Origin: an uncultured Polaribacter sp.
GTDB lineage: Bacteria > Bacteroidota > Bacteroidia > Flavobacteriales > Flavobacteriaceae
Reading direction: 5' to 3'
DNA length: 19,700 bases
Assembly (NCBI GenBank): GCA_937936695.1
Contig: CALHCK010000223.1
Coordinates: 1 to 19,700, forward strand
Shown: in pieces, positions 8,183-15,310 of the stretch
Position numbering within the stretch: position 1 is the stretch's first letter
How the letters are laid out: each line of letters begins with the position of its first letter
Notes under the pieces: generated by a model
Told to the model about the DNA's origin: nothing
The model's database searches: none
Seen by the model: only the letters and a program-made list of their open reading frames with translations
Made by a program: the position numbers and the translations under genes

Positions 8183-8211
8183 TTGTTATAATTGATGATT
8201 TATTACCTTTG
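8183..8211 (+). promoter_or_regulatory. Promoter of oxyR (-33 TTG and -7 TACCTTTG)
   Basis: TACCTTTG (8204-8211) matches TAnnTTTG exactly. A TTG at 8183-8185 lies 18 bases upstream, within the usual spacing of the Bacteroidota -33 and -7 elements. The ATG at 8229 follows 17 bases later, giving a very short leader. This is the most complete promoter in the window. Confidence 0.65.
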
Positions 8212-8228
8212 ATTAAAATTGTTTACAC

Positions 8229-9167
8229 ATGACTATTACTCAATTAAAATACGTTTTATCTGTTGCAGAATATCAAAACTTTACAGTAGCTGCAGAAAAT
8301 AGTTTTGTAACTCAGCCTACATTAAGTATGCAGATTCAGAAACTAGAAGACGAGTTAGATGTACAAATATTTAACCGTTCTAAGAAACCTATAGAACTTA
8401 CTGAAATAGGTGTAAAAATTGTAGAACAAGCAAAGGTTATTGTAGATGAAAGTAATCGAATTTTAGATATTGTACATCAACAAAAAGGTTTTATTGGTGG
8501 TGAGTTTAAAATAGGTATAATTCCGACAATTATGCCCACTTTATTACCTATGTTTTTAAATAATTTTACAAACAAATATCCTAAAGTAAAATTAGTTATA
8601 GAAGAATTAACGACAGAAGAAATTGTTAGAAAATTAACTGATGGCCATATAGATGCTGCTATTGCGGCTACACCATTAGAAAACGAAGCTATTAAAGAAA
8701 AGCCTTTGTATTACGAGCCTTTTGTTGGTTTAATACCAAGAAATCATCGGCTTTTTAATCAAAAAATAATTACCCCAGACGAACTAGAAATGGAAGATAT
8801 TTTACTTTTAGAAGATGGGCATTGTTTTAAAGATAGTATTATTAATTTATGTAGAAATCATAAAATAGATAATAAAAAGAAATTTCAGCTAGAGAGTGGT
8901 AGTTTTGATACTTTAATAAAACTATCTAAAGAAGGTTTAGGTATGACGCTTTTACCCTATTTACATACTTTAGATTTAAATGAAAATGATAAAGAGCATT
9001 TAAGAGAATTTGCGACACCACCACCTGCTAGAGAAGTAAGTTTAATATATCATAAATCTCAATTAAAAATGCAATTGGTAGAAGCTTTAAAAACAACCAT
9101 AGATGGTGTGGTTAGAGGTGCTATTTCTTTTTCTGATGTTAAAATTATTAGCCCGTTACAAAAATAA
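8229..9167 (+). CDS. oxyR: Hydrogen peroxide-sensing LysR-type regulator OxyR
   Basis: LysR-family transcription factor that senses peroxide by a reversible disulfide and activates antioxidant genes. The 312-residue protein has the N-terminal winged helix-turn-helix (about 1-60, with SVAEYQNFTVAAENSFVTQPTLSMQIQKLE) and a LysR substrate-binding domain (about 90-295). The redox pair falls at C199 and C208 in EDGHCFKDSIINLCRN, the same positions and spacing as in E. coli OxyR (C199/C208), which strongly supports the assignment over other LysR proteins. It has its own promoter and a bidirectional terminator and is therefore monocistronic. Its likely target in the window could be itself (ATAG repeats upstream); msrB is distant and its promoter is not visible. 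Confidence 0.94.
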   Translation: MTITQLKYVLSVAEYQNFTVAAENSFVTQPTLSMQIQKLEDELDVQIFNRSKKPIELTEIGVKIVEQAKVIVDESNRILDIVHQQKGFIGGEFKIGIIPTIMPTLLPMFLNNFTNKYPKVKLVIEELTTEEIVRKLTDGHIDAAIAATPLENEAIKEKPLYYEPFVGLIPRNHRLFNQKIITPDELEMEDILLLEDGHCFKDSIINLCRNHKIDNKKKFQLESGSFDTLIKLSKEGLGMTLLPYLHTLDLNENDKEHLREFATPPPAREVSLIYHKSQLKMQLVEALKTTIDGVVRGAISFSDVKIISPLQK

Positions 9168-9207
9168 AATCAATTTTTTTAAATAAACAGTATTAATCTG
9201 TTTTAAC

Positions 9208-9242
9208 AAAAAAAAAGGAAGCTAAATAGCTTCCTTTTTTTT
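9208..9242. terminator. Bidirectional terminator between oxyR and the ABC-F gene
   Basis: GGAAGCT (9217-9223) pairs with AGCTTCC (9228-9234) around an AAAT loop. Nine A bases (9208-9216) precede it and eight T bases (9235-9242) follow, so the hairpin is followed by a U-run in both directions. It sits between two convergent genes and can end both transcripts. Confidence 0.92.
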
Positions 9243-9250
9243 GTAATATT

Positions 9251-10870
9251 CTAAGAATACATTTTTTGTCTTAATTCTTTTATTTTAGGATCAGATAAGT
9301 AATCATCAAATGTAGTATACCTATCAATTACTCCTTTAGGTGTTAATTCTATTACTCTATTAGCAACCGTTTGTGCAAACTCATGATCATGAGTTGTAAA
9401 CATAATAGTTCCTTTAAAGTTTATTAAAGAGTTATTTAAGGCTTGTATAGACTCTAAATCTAAGTGATTTGTTGGCTCATCTAATACTAAAATGTTAGCT
9501 CTTTTCATCATCATTCTAGATAACATACAACGTACTTTTTCACCTCCAGATAAAACATTACTTTTCTTTAAAGCTTCTTCTCCAGAAAAAATCATTTTTC
9601 CTAAAAAACCTCTTAAAAATACTTCTTCACGCTCTTCTTCTGTTTGTGCATATTGTCTTAACCAATCTACCAGATTTAAATCTCCATTCTGAAAAAACGA
9701 AGAATTATCTAATGGTAAATAAGATTGTGTTGTAGTAACACCCCAAGAGAATTTTCCTGCATCTGCCTCTTGATTGCCATTAATAATTTCATAAAAAGCT
9801 GTTACAGCTCTAGAGTTTTTAGAAATTACAGCAACTTTATCTCCTTTGTTTAAGTTAATATCAACATTATTAAAAAGCTTTTCTCCTTCAAATTCTTTTG
9901 ATAATCCTTCTACATTTAAAATTTGATCTCCTGCTTCTCTATCACTTTTATAAATAATTGCAGGGTAACGTCTACTAGAAGGCTTAATATCTTCTACGTT
10001 TAACTTTTCAATCATTTTTTTACGAGACGTAGCTTGTTTAGACTTTGCTACGTTTGCAGAAAAACGACGAATAAACTCTTCTAATTCTTTCTTTTTATCT
10101 TCAGCCTTTTTATTTTGTTGTGCTCTTTGCTTTGCAGCTAACTGAGAAGATTCGTACCAAAAAGTATAATTACCAGAGTAATGGTTTATTTTACCAAAAT
10201 CAATATCAGATATATGAGTACAGACAGCATCTAAAAAGTGTCTATCATGCGATACAACAATAACACAATTGTCGTAATTTGCTAAAAAGTTTTCTAACCA
10301 ACCAATGGTTTCAAAATCTAAATCATTGGTAGGCTCATCCATAATTAATACATCCGGATTACCAAACAAAGCCTGCGCTATTAACACACGTACTTTTTGT
10401 TTACCATCTAAATCTTTCATTAAAGTGTAATGCAATTCTTCAGAAATACCAAGGTTAGATAACATTGCTGCAGCATCAGAATCTGCATTCCAACCATTCA
10501 TTTCTTCAAAAACAATCTGTAATTCTCCAATTTTTTCTGCATTTTCATCAGAATAATCAGCATACAAAGCATCTATTTGTTTTTTAATATTAAATAGTTC
10601 TTTGTTTCCCATTACAACGGTTTCTAAAACCGGAAACTCATCAAACTCGTTATGATTTTGAGATAAAACAGACATTCTTTTTCCTGGTTCTAAATGCACC
10701 TGTCCTGAGGTTGCATCTTGTTTTCCTGAAAGAATTTTTAAAAAAGTAGATTTACCTGCTCCATTAGCACCAATAATTCCGTAACAGTTTCCTGTTTGAA
10801 ATTTGGTATTTACTTCATCAAACAAAATACGTTTTCCGAACTGTACAGATAAATTAGAAACTGATAACAT
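9251..10870 (-). CDS. ABC-F family ATPase with degenerate second Walker A
   Basis: Soluble tandem ABC ATPase of the ABC-F class, which act on the ribosome rather than as transporters; this type resembles YbiT-like members. The 539-residue protein has NBD1 with Walker A GANGAGKS (34-41), signature LDGKQK (154-159, not LSGGQ) and Walker B VLIMDEPTNDLD (174-185). A charged helical linker of the P-site tRNA-interaction type follows (about 240-300). NBD2 (316-539) has an intact LSGGEK signature (440-445) and VLDEPTNHLD (462-471). Its Walker A is SKNSRAVT (350-357), lacking every Gly and the Lys. There are no transmembrane segments. The gene is monocistronic with its own -7 element and a shared terminator. 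The exact subfamily and ribosomal role are inferred. Confidence 0.92.
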   Translation of the reverse strand: MLSVSNLSVQFGKRILFDEVNTKFQTGNCYGIIGANGAGKSTFLKILSGKQDATSGQVHLEPGKRMSVLSQNHNEFDEFPVLETVVMGNKELFNIKKQIDALYADYSDENAEKIGELQIVFEEMNGWNADSDAAAMLSNLGISEELHYTLMKDLDGKQKVRVLIAQALFGNPDVLIMDEPTNDLDFETIGWLENFLANYDNCVIVVSHDRHFLDAVCTHISDIDFGKINHYSGNYTFWYESSQLAAKQRAQQNKKAEDKKKELEEFIRRFSANVAKSKQATSRKKMIEKLNVEDIKPSSRRYPAIIYKSDREAGDQILNVEGLSKEFEGEKLFNNVDINLNKGDKVAVISKNSRAVTAFYEIINGNQEADAGKFSWGVTTTQSYLPLDNSSFFQNGDLNLVDWLRQYAQTEEEREEVFLRGFLGKMIFSGEEALKKSNVLSGGEKVRCMLSRMMMKRANILVLDEPTNHLDLESIQALNNSLINFKGTIMFTTHDHEFAQTVANRVIELTPKGVIDRYTTFDDYLSDPKIKELRQKMYS

Positions 10871-10891
10871 ATGATTTTTTTAAAATTTGTG

Positions 10892-10899
10892 CAAAAATA
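10892..10899 (-). promoter_or_regulatory. Candidate -7 promoter element for the ABC-F gene
   Basis: On the minus strand this reads TATTTTTG, matching TAnnTTTG, and lies 21 bases before the ATG at 10870. No clear -33 TTG is visible upstream on that strand. Confidence 0.5.
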
Positions 10900-10959
10900 C
10901 GAATTTGATTTCTCTTTTGGCCTTCATAGCTATTCGTTTTTCATAAAAAAAAAGATACC

Positions 10960-10967
10960 TATATTTG
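10960..10967 (+). promoter_or_regulatory. Candidate -7 promoter element for the lipoprotein gene at 11054
   Basis: TATATTTG matches TAnnTTTG. It would start a transcript near 10974 with a leader of about 80 bases before the ATG at 11054, unusually long for this window. The leader holds the structured candidate at 10986-11039. Confidence 0.5.
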
Positions 10968-10985
10968 CGCCTCGTTTTTTAAATG

Positions 10986-11039
10986 AATTTAACAATCAAT
11001 TAACAGCAGAGGCTGCCGCTAATAGTTAAATTTGTGGCA
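10986..11039 (+). promoter_or_regulatory. Possible structured leader RNA (H-type pseudoknot can be drawn)
   Basis: Stem 1 is AATTTAAC (10986-10993) with GTTAAATT (11025-11032), 8 bp. Stem 2 is TGCCGC (11014-11019) with GTGGCA (11034-11039), 6 bp including one G-U. The arms are ordered S1-S2-S1-S2, so they form an H-type pseudoknot, with 5 bases and 1 base in the second and third loops. An alternative CAGC/GCTG hairpin (11004-11007 with 11012-11015) competes with stem 2. The GC-rich core stands out from the AT-rich surroundings. It matches no riboswitch class that I recognise. Confidence 0.35.
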
Positions 11040-11053
11040 AAGTAATAACGTAG

Positions 11054-12436
11054 ATGATAAAAAATTTCTTTTACTGTTTTTTAACCCTGTGCATTTTAAC
11101 AAGATGTGCTAAAGAAGATACTAGTATTTTTTTTGGTGGTAAAATTATACACCCAAAATCTAAATACGTTGTATTATTCCATAAAGACAAAGTAATAGAC
11201 ACTTTATATCTTGATAAAAAAAACAAATTTGCTGGTAGAATTAAAGATGCTAACGAGGGGTTGTTTTATTTTAAGCATGGAGTAGAAAATCAATATTTAT
11301 ACTTAGAGCCTAAAGATAGTATTATGTTAAGGCTTAATACATGGGATTTTGACGAAAGTTTGGTTTTTACTGGTAAAGGAGCCGAAAGAAATAATATTTT
11401 AATGGATTGCTTTTTGCAATACGAAAAAGAAAACAAAAAGTTATATCACTACAACAAATTTGATTCTTACAAGTTTAAAAGGAAAATAGATTCTATTCTT
11501 GATTCAAAAGAAAAAACTTATGATGAGTACTTAAAAAATCATCCAAACGAAACTCCTGAATTTAATAAAATTTTAAAAGTAGCACTTACCTACCCTGTCT
11601 ATTCTAGAGCAGAAAGGTTTCCTATTATTCATACTAAATACACCAAAAATAAAAGTATAAAAGATTACAGACCTGAGTTTTATAAATATAGAGAGGCTAT
11701 AGAAATTAATAATGAACAATTAATGTATTATCCTCCGTACTCTAATTATGTTAGAGATTATTTGTACAATGCGGCATATTCTTTAGGTCATGATGTAAGA
11801 ATGCGTGAATATTCTTCTGAATTTACAGTTGATTTATTAAAAGTAATTAATGATAAAATAACTTCTGAAGAATCTAAAAATGCGTTTTTAAGGCAAACTG
11901 TTATAGAACATTTTTATAAAAAATCTAGCTGTAACATTAATAAAGAAACATTTAATACTTACTTTAATTTAACAACCAATACAACAGATAAGGATCGTAT
12001 AGAATTATTACTAAACGATTTAAAGACTATTCACAAGAAAACAACTTTAATAAATTTTGATGTTTTTAATTACAAAGGAGAAAAAGACAAAATAAAAAAT
12101 ATTGTTAAAGATACAAATTCTCTTATTTTCTTTTGGAACCCAGAATTTGTTTCTCATGATTTTATATCTGCTAGGTTAAATTTTTTCACAAAAAAATACC
12201 GTAATATAAAATTTATTACTGTTAGAATAGATGCTCCTATTAAAAAGCTTATTCATAAAATAGCGGCTAATAAACAGTTTTATATAGATGTCAATAGCGA
12301 AGCTAATGTTTTTTTAACAAGTAAATTACCAAGAGCTATTATTGTAAATAGTAAAGGCACTGTAGTAAATGGCTACGCTTCTATATCTTCTAGAAAAATA
12401 CATTCTCAATTAAAAAAAGTTAGTAAAACAGAATAA
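11054..12436 (+). CDS. Thioredoxin-fold lipoprotein lacking the CxxC motif
   Basis: Predicted exported lipoprotein of unknown function, a type seen in Flavobacteria. The 460-residue product begins with a signal sequence ending in ILTRC (Cys18 as lipid site). Residues about 25-110 form a beta-rich domain like the N-terminal DUF4369-type domain of Bacteroidota TlpA-like proteins (PKDSIMLRLNTWDFDESLVFTGKG). A charged, probably helical middle (115-330) follows. The C-terminal 330-455 looks like a thioredoxin fold: SLIFFWNPEF at 356-365, where redox relatives have WCxPC, and the cis-Pro motif LPRAIIVNSKG (425-435). No cysteine exists at the active-site position, so it cannot be a classical disulfide reductase. 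The DEAD-box gene lies 143 bases downstream behind its own promoter. Confidence 0.72.
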   Translation: MIKNFFYCFLTLCILTRCAKEDTSIFFGGKIIHPKSKYVVLFHKDKVIDTLYLDKKNKFAGRIKDANEGLFYFKHGVENQYLYLEPKDSIMLRLNTWDFDESLVFTGKGAERNNILMDCFLQYEKENKKLYHYNKFDSYKFKRKIDSILDSKEKTYDEYLKNHPNETPEFNKILKVALTYPVYSRAERFPIIHTKYTKNKSIKDYRPEFYKYREAIEINNEQLMYYPPYSNYVRDYLYNAAYSLGHDVRMREYSSEFTVDLLKVINDKITSEESKNAFLRQTVIEHFYKKSSCNINKETFNTYFNLTTNTTDKDRIELLLNDLKTIHKKTTLINFDVFNYKGEKDKIKNIVKDTNSLIFFWNPEFVSHDFISARLNFFTKKYRNIKFITVRIDAPIKKLIHKIAANKQFYIDVNSEANVFLTSKLPRAIIVNSKGTVVNGYASISSRKIHSQLKKVSKTE

Positions 12437-12471
12437 ACATAATTTATACAAGTTTTTCTGTTTTTTTAATG

Positions 12472-12479
12472 TACATTTG
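12472..12479 (+). promoter_or_regulatory. Candidate -7 promoter element for the DEAD-box helicase
   Basis: TACATTTG matches TAnnTTTG exactly. Transcription would start near 12484, giving a leader of about 95 bases before the ATG at 12580, long enough for the structure described at 12483-12577. Confidence 0.6.
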
Positions 12480-12482
12480 CAC

Positions 12483-12577
12483 GATTTTTTACGTGAGTAT
12501 AACTCTTTAAAAATCAGTCCCAAAATTTATAATCCGGGTTTGCAGGTGGGCGTTCTGTGAATCCAATAAAAACACAG
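12483..12577 (+). promoter_or_regulatory. Possible structured 5' leader of the DEAD-box helicase
   Basis: A 5' hairpin pairs GATTTTT (12483-12489) with AAAAATC (12509-12515), with an inner GAGT/ACTC stem (12495-12498 with 12502-12505). Near the start codon, GGGTT (12536-12540) can pair with AATCC (12560-12564, one G-U), and CTGTG (12555-12559) with CACAG (12573-12577). The arms interleave as an H-type pseudoknot with directly abutting stems and an A-rich 8-base third loop (12565-12572). CACAG ends two bases before the ATG, so the fold would mask the ribosome-binding region. Known DEAD-box genes are often cold- or auto-regulated through leaders; regulation here is inference. Confidence 0.35.
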
Positions 12578-12579
12578 TA

Positions 12580-14388
12580 ATGTCAACATTTTTAGAATTA
12601 GGCTTAAAAGAGCCTATCAACAAAGCTTTAACAGATTTAGGTTACGAAAAACCAACAGTAATTCAAGAAAAAGCTATTCCGCAAATTATATCTTCTACAG
12701 ACGATTTAAAGGCATTTGCACAAACAGGTACAGGTAAAACTGCTGCTTTTAGTTTGCCTATATTAGAGCTTATAGACGAAACAAATAGTAATGTACAAGC
12801 AATTATATTGTCTCCTACCAGAGAACTTGCAGTACAAATTGGTAACAACATTAAAGACTTTTGTAAATACCTAAAAGGTGTAAAAGTAACTACAGTTTAT
12901 GGAGGTTCTAGTATGGAAGATCAAATTAGATCTTTAAAAAGAGGTTCTCAAATAGTTGTAGGTACTCCTGGTAGAACTGTAGATTTAATAAACCGAAGAG
13001 CCTTAAAATTAGGTAATGTACAGTGGTTGGTTTTAGATGAAGCAGATGAAATGTTAAACATGGGCTTTAAAGACGAACTAGATAAAGTTTTAGAAGCTAC
13101 ACCAGAAACTAAACAAACCTTATTATTCTCAGCAACTTTTCCTAGAGAGGTAGAAGCTATTGCTAGAAACTATATGACTAAACCAGTAGAAATTACTTCT
13201 GGTGAAAAAAATCAGGGTTCAGACAATGTATCTCATGAGTATTATGATGTTACAGAAAGAACAAGATACCCTGCTTTAAAAAGAATTGCAGATTTAAACC
13301 CAAACATATATGCTATTATCTTTTGTAGAACCAGAAGAGAAACTCAAGAAGTAGCAGATAATTTAATAAAAGATGGGTATAATGCAGATGCTTTGCATGG
13401 AGATTTATCTCAAGCGCAAAGAGATTCTGTAATGGGTAAATTCAGAAAAAAAACAATTCAGATTTTAGTTGCTACAGATGTTGCTGCTCGTGGATTAGAT
13501 GTTACTGAATTAACACACGTTATTAACCATAAATTACCAGATCAAATAGAAAACTATAACCACAGAAGTGGTAGAACTGGTAGAGCTGGTAATAAAGGAA
13601 TTTCTATTGTTTTAGTAAACGGAAAAGAAAAAGGAAAACTAAGACCAATAGAAAGAATAATTAAGAAGAAATTTATTGAAACAAAAGTACCTTCTGGTAA
13701 AGAGATTTGCCAAAATCAATTAATGCACTTAATAGATAAGGTACAGAATATTACTGTAAATGAATCTCAAATAAATGAGTTTTTACCTAGTATTTATGAG
13801 AAATTAGCAGACTTAGATAGAGAAGAACTTATTAAAAAGTTTGTTTCTTTAGAGTTTAACACAATGTTGGCTTATTATGAAAACGCTAAAGATTTAAACG
13901 ACTTATCTAAAGGTAATTCTAGATCTAGAAGTGTTGATGAAAACATGACTCGTTTCTTTATTAACATTGGTAGAAAAGACAGTTTAAACCCTGCCAAATT
14001 AATTGGTTTAATTAACGACCAAAATATAGGTGATAAAATAGAAATTGGTGCTATAGACATTTTAGATACTTTTTCTTTCTTTGAGATTGATAAAAATTAT
14101 GAAAATGATACTTTAGAAGCTTTTTCTTCTAATCAGCCAGATTTTGATGGTAGATCTGTAAATGTAGAAATCACTAAAAAAGAACGTTCTGGTGGTGGAA
14201 GAAGAGGTGGTAGAAAGCCTTTTGGTAAAAAAGATGGCGGATTTGGAAGACGTAGAAACTCTGAAGGATCTTCTGACTCTAGAAGAAGTAATAATGGAGA
14301 TAGACGCGATAGACGTTCTTCTGAAAGAAGTAGTAGTTCTGGAGACAGAAAATCTGGCGGATTTGGAAGAAAACGTAGAGAAAGATAG
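12580..14388 (+). CDS. DEAD-box ATP-dependent RNA helicase with RNA-binding domain and Arg-rich tail
   Basis: Unwinds RNA duplexes, probably in ribosome assembly or cold adaptation (DeaD/CsdA-like). The 602-residue protein shows, in order: Q motif (FLELGLKEPI...TVIQEKAIP, 4-34), motif I AQTGTGKT (47-54), PTREL (79-83), TPGR (129-132), DEAD (153-156), SAT (184-186), IIFCRTR (246-252), ATDVAARGLD (298-307) and HRSGRTGR (328-335). Residues about 455-532 resemble the DbpA-type RNA-binding domain (RFFINIGRKDSLNPAKLIGLI...IGAIDILDTFSFFEI). The tail from 537 is Arg/Gly/Ser-rich and basic, a likely nonspecific RNA contact. The gene has its own promoter, a long leader and a strong terminator. Confidence 0.95.
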   Translation: MSTFLELGLKEPINKALTDLGYEKPTVIQEKAIPQIISSTDDLKAFAQTGTGKTAAFSLPILELIDETNSNVQAIILSPTRELAVQIGNNIKDFCKYLKGVKVTTVYGGSSMEDQIRSLKRGSQIVVGTPGRTVDLINRRALKLGNVQWLVLDEADEMLNMGFKDELDKVLEATPETKQTLLFSATFPREVEAIARNYMTKPVEITSGEKNQGSDNVSHEYYDVTERTRYPALKRIADLNPNIYAIIFCRTRRETQEVADNLIKDGYNADALHGDLSQAQRDSVMGKFRKKTIQILVATDVAARGLDVTELTHVINHKLPDQIENYNHRSGRTGRAGNKGISIVLVNGKEKGKLRPIERIIKKKFIETKVPSGKEICQNQLMHLIDKVQNITVNESQINEFLPSIYEKLADLDREELIKKFVSLEFNTMLAYYENAKDLNDLSKGNSRSRSVDENMTRFFINIGRKDSLNPAKLIGLINDQNIGDKIEIGAIDILDTFSFFEIDKNYENDTLEAFSSNQPDFDGRSVNVEITKKERSGGGRRGGRKPFGKKDGGFGRRRNSEGSSDSRRSNNGDRRDRRSSERSSSSGDRKSGGFGRKRRER

Positions 14389-14404
14389 TATTTTTAAAAA
14401 GTAT

Positions 14405-14436
14405 AAAAACCTCACAATAGTGAGGTTTTTATTTTT
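14405..14436 (+). terminator. Rho-independent terminator after the DEAD-box gene
   Basis: AAAAACCTCAC (14405-14415) and GTGAGGTTTTT (14420-14430) form a perfect 11-bp stem with an AATA loop, followed by ATTTTT. It starts 17 bases after the helicase stop codon and separates it from ttcA. Confidence 0.92.
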
Positions 14437-14467
14437 ATATACCTTTTATATTTTAATACCAAACCAC

Positions 14468-14475
14468 TATTTTTG
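14468..14475 (+). promoter_or_regulatory. Candidate -7 promoter element for ttcA
   Basis: TATTTTTG matches TAnnTTTG and ends only five bases before the ATG at 14481. With usual spacing, transcription would begin at or just after that ATG, implying a leaderless mRNA or use of the ATG at 14490. Confidence 0.45.
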
Positions 14476-14480
14476 TATAC

Positions 14481-15275
14481 ATGGATAGTATGAAACAAGT
14501 TACAAAAAAACTTCAAAAATCAGTAGCAGAAGCCATTCAGCAATTTACAATGGTTAATGAGGGCGATAAAATTATGGTATGCCTTTCTGGAGGAAAAGAC
14601 AGTTATACCATGTTAGATATGCTACTTTATTTTAAAAAAGTGGCTCCTATTTCTTTTGATATCATTGCTGTTAATTTAGATCAGAAACAACCTGGTTTTC
14701 CTGTAGAAGTATTACCTAATTATTTAGACAATTTAAAGGTTGACTATAAAATTATAGAAAAAAATACCTACAAAATTGTTATGGAAAAAACTCCTGAAGG
14801 TAAAACAACCTGTAGCTTGTGCTCTAGATTAAGAAGAGGTACTTTATATGAAGCTGCCAAAGATTTAGGTTGTAATAAAATTGCTTTAGGGCATCATAGA
14901 AACGATATTTTAGAAACCTTTTTCTTAAATTTCTTTTTTGCTGGTAAACTAGAAACCATGCCTCCTAAATTTAAAAATGACGCTGGAGATTTAATCGTTT
15001 TAAGACCATTAGCACTCTGTAAAGAAAATGATATAGAAATATATTCTAATCATAGAAATTTTCCTATTATACCATGTAATTTATGTGGTTCTCAAGAAAA
15101 TTTACAACGTAAAAAAGTAAAACAAATGATTACTGACTGGGAAAAAGATTTTCCTAATAGAAACTCAATTATGATGAATGCTTTACAAAATGTTTTTCCG
15201 TCTCATTTATTAGATAAAAATTTATACGATTTTAATAAATTAGAAGCTAAAACACCTAGTTTCACAAAAAATTAA
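14481..15275 (+). CDS. ttcA: tRNA 2-thiocytidine biosynthesis protein TtcA
   Basis: ATP-dependent, Fe-S cluster-containing enzyme that thiolates cytidine 32 in certain tRNAs. The 264-residue product has the PP-loop SGGKDS (36-41), the cluster-ligand motif CSLC (C111/C114) followed by SRLRRG, GHHRNDILETFFLN (137-150) and a second cysteine pair CNLC (C199/C202); TtcA uses three conserved Cys to hold its cluster. Start: ATG 14481 and ATG 14490 (Met4) are both possible, and the -7 element at 14468-14475 favours the later one or a leaderless message. It follows the helicase terminator and precedes an exported protein gene by 35 bases; whether those two are cotranscribed is unclear. Confidence 0.92.
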   Translation: MDSMKQVTKKLQKSVAEAIQQFTMVNEGDKIMVCLSGGKDSYTMLDMLLYFKKVAPISFDIIAVNLDQKQPGFPVEVLPNYLDNLKVDYKIIEKNTYKIVMEKTPEGKTTCSLCSRLRRGTLYEAAKDLGCNKIALGHHRNDILETFFLNFFFAGKLETMPPKFKNDAGDLIVLRPLALCKENDIEIYSNHRNFPIIPCNLCGSQENLQRKKVKQMITDWEKDFPNRNSIMMNALQNVFPSHLLDKNLYDFNKLEAKTPSFTKN

Positions 15276-15310
15276 CCTTTGTAAGCGCAATTATTACTAA
15301 TATTGTATAT

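Noticed and set aside
14113..14488. Open frames on both strands overlapping the Arg-rich tail of the helicase
   Set aside because: Repetitive AGA/GGT/TCT codons leave other frames open. The products are low-complexity and one runs through the terminator.
15271..15281. TTAACCTTTG at the ttcA stop as a -7 promoter box for the next gene
   Set aside because: It reads AACCTTTG, missing the T of TAnnTTTG, and overlaps the ttcA stop codon; readthrough from ttcA is equally plausible.
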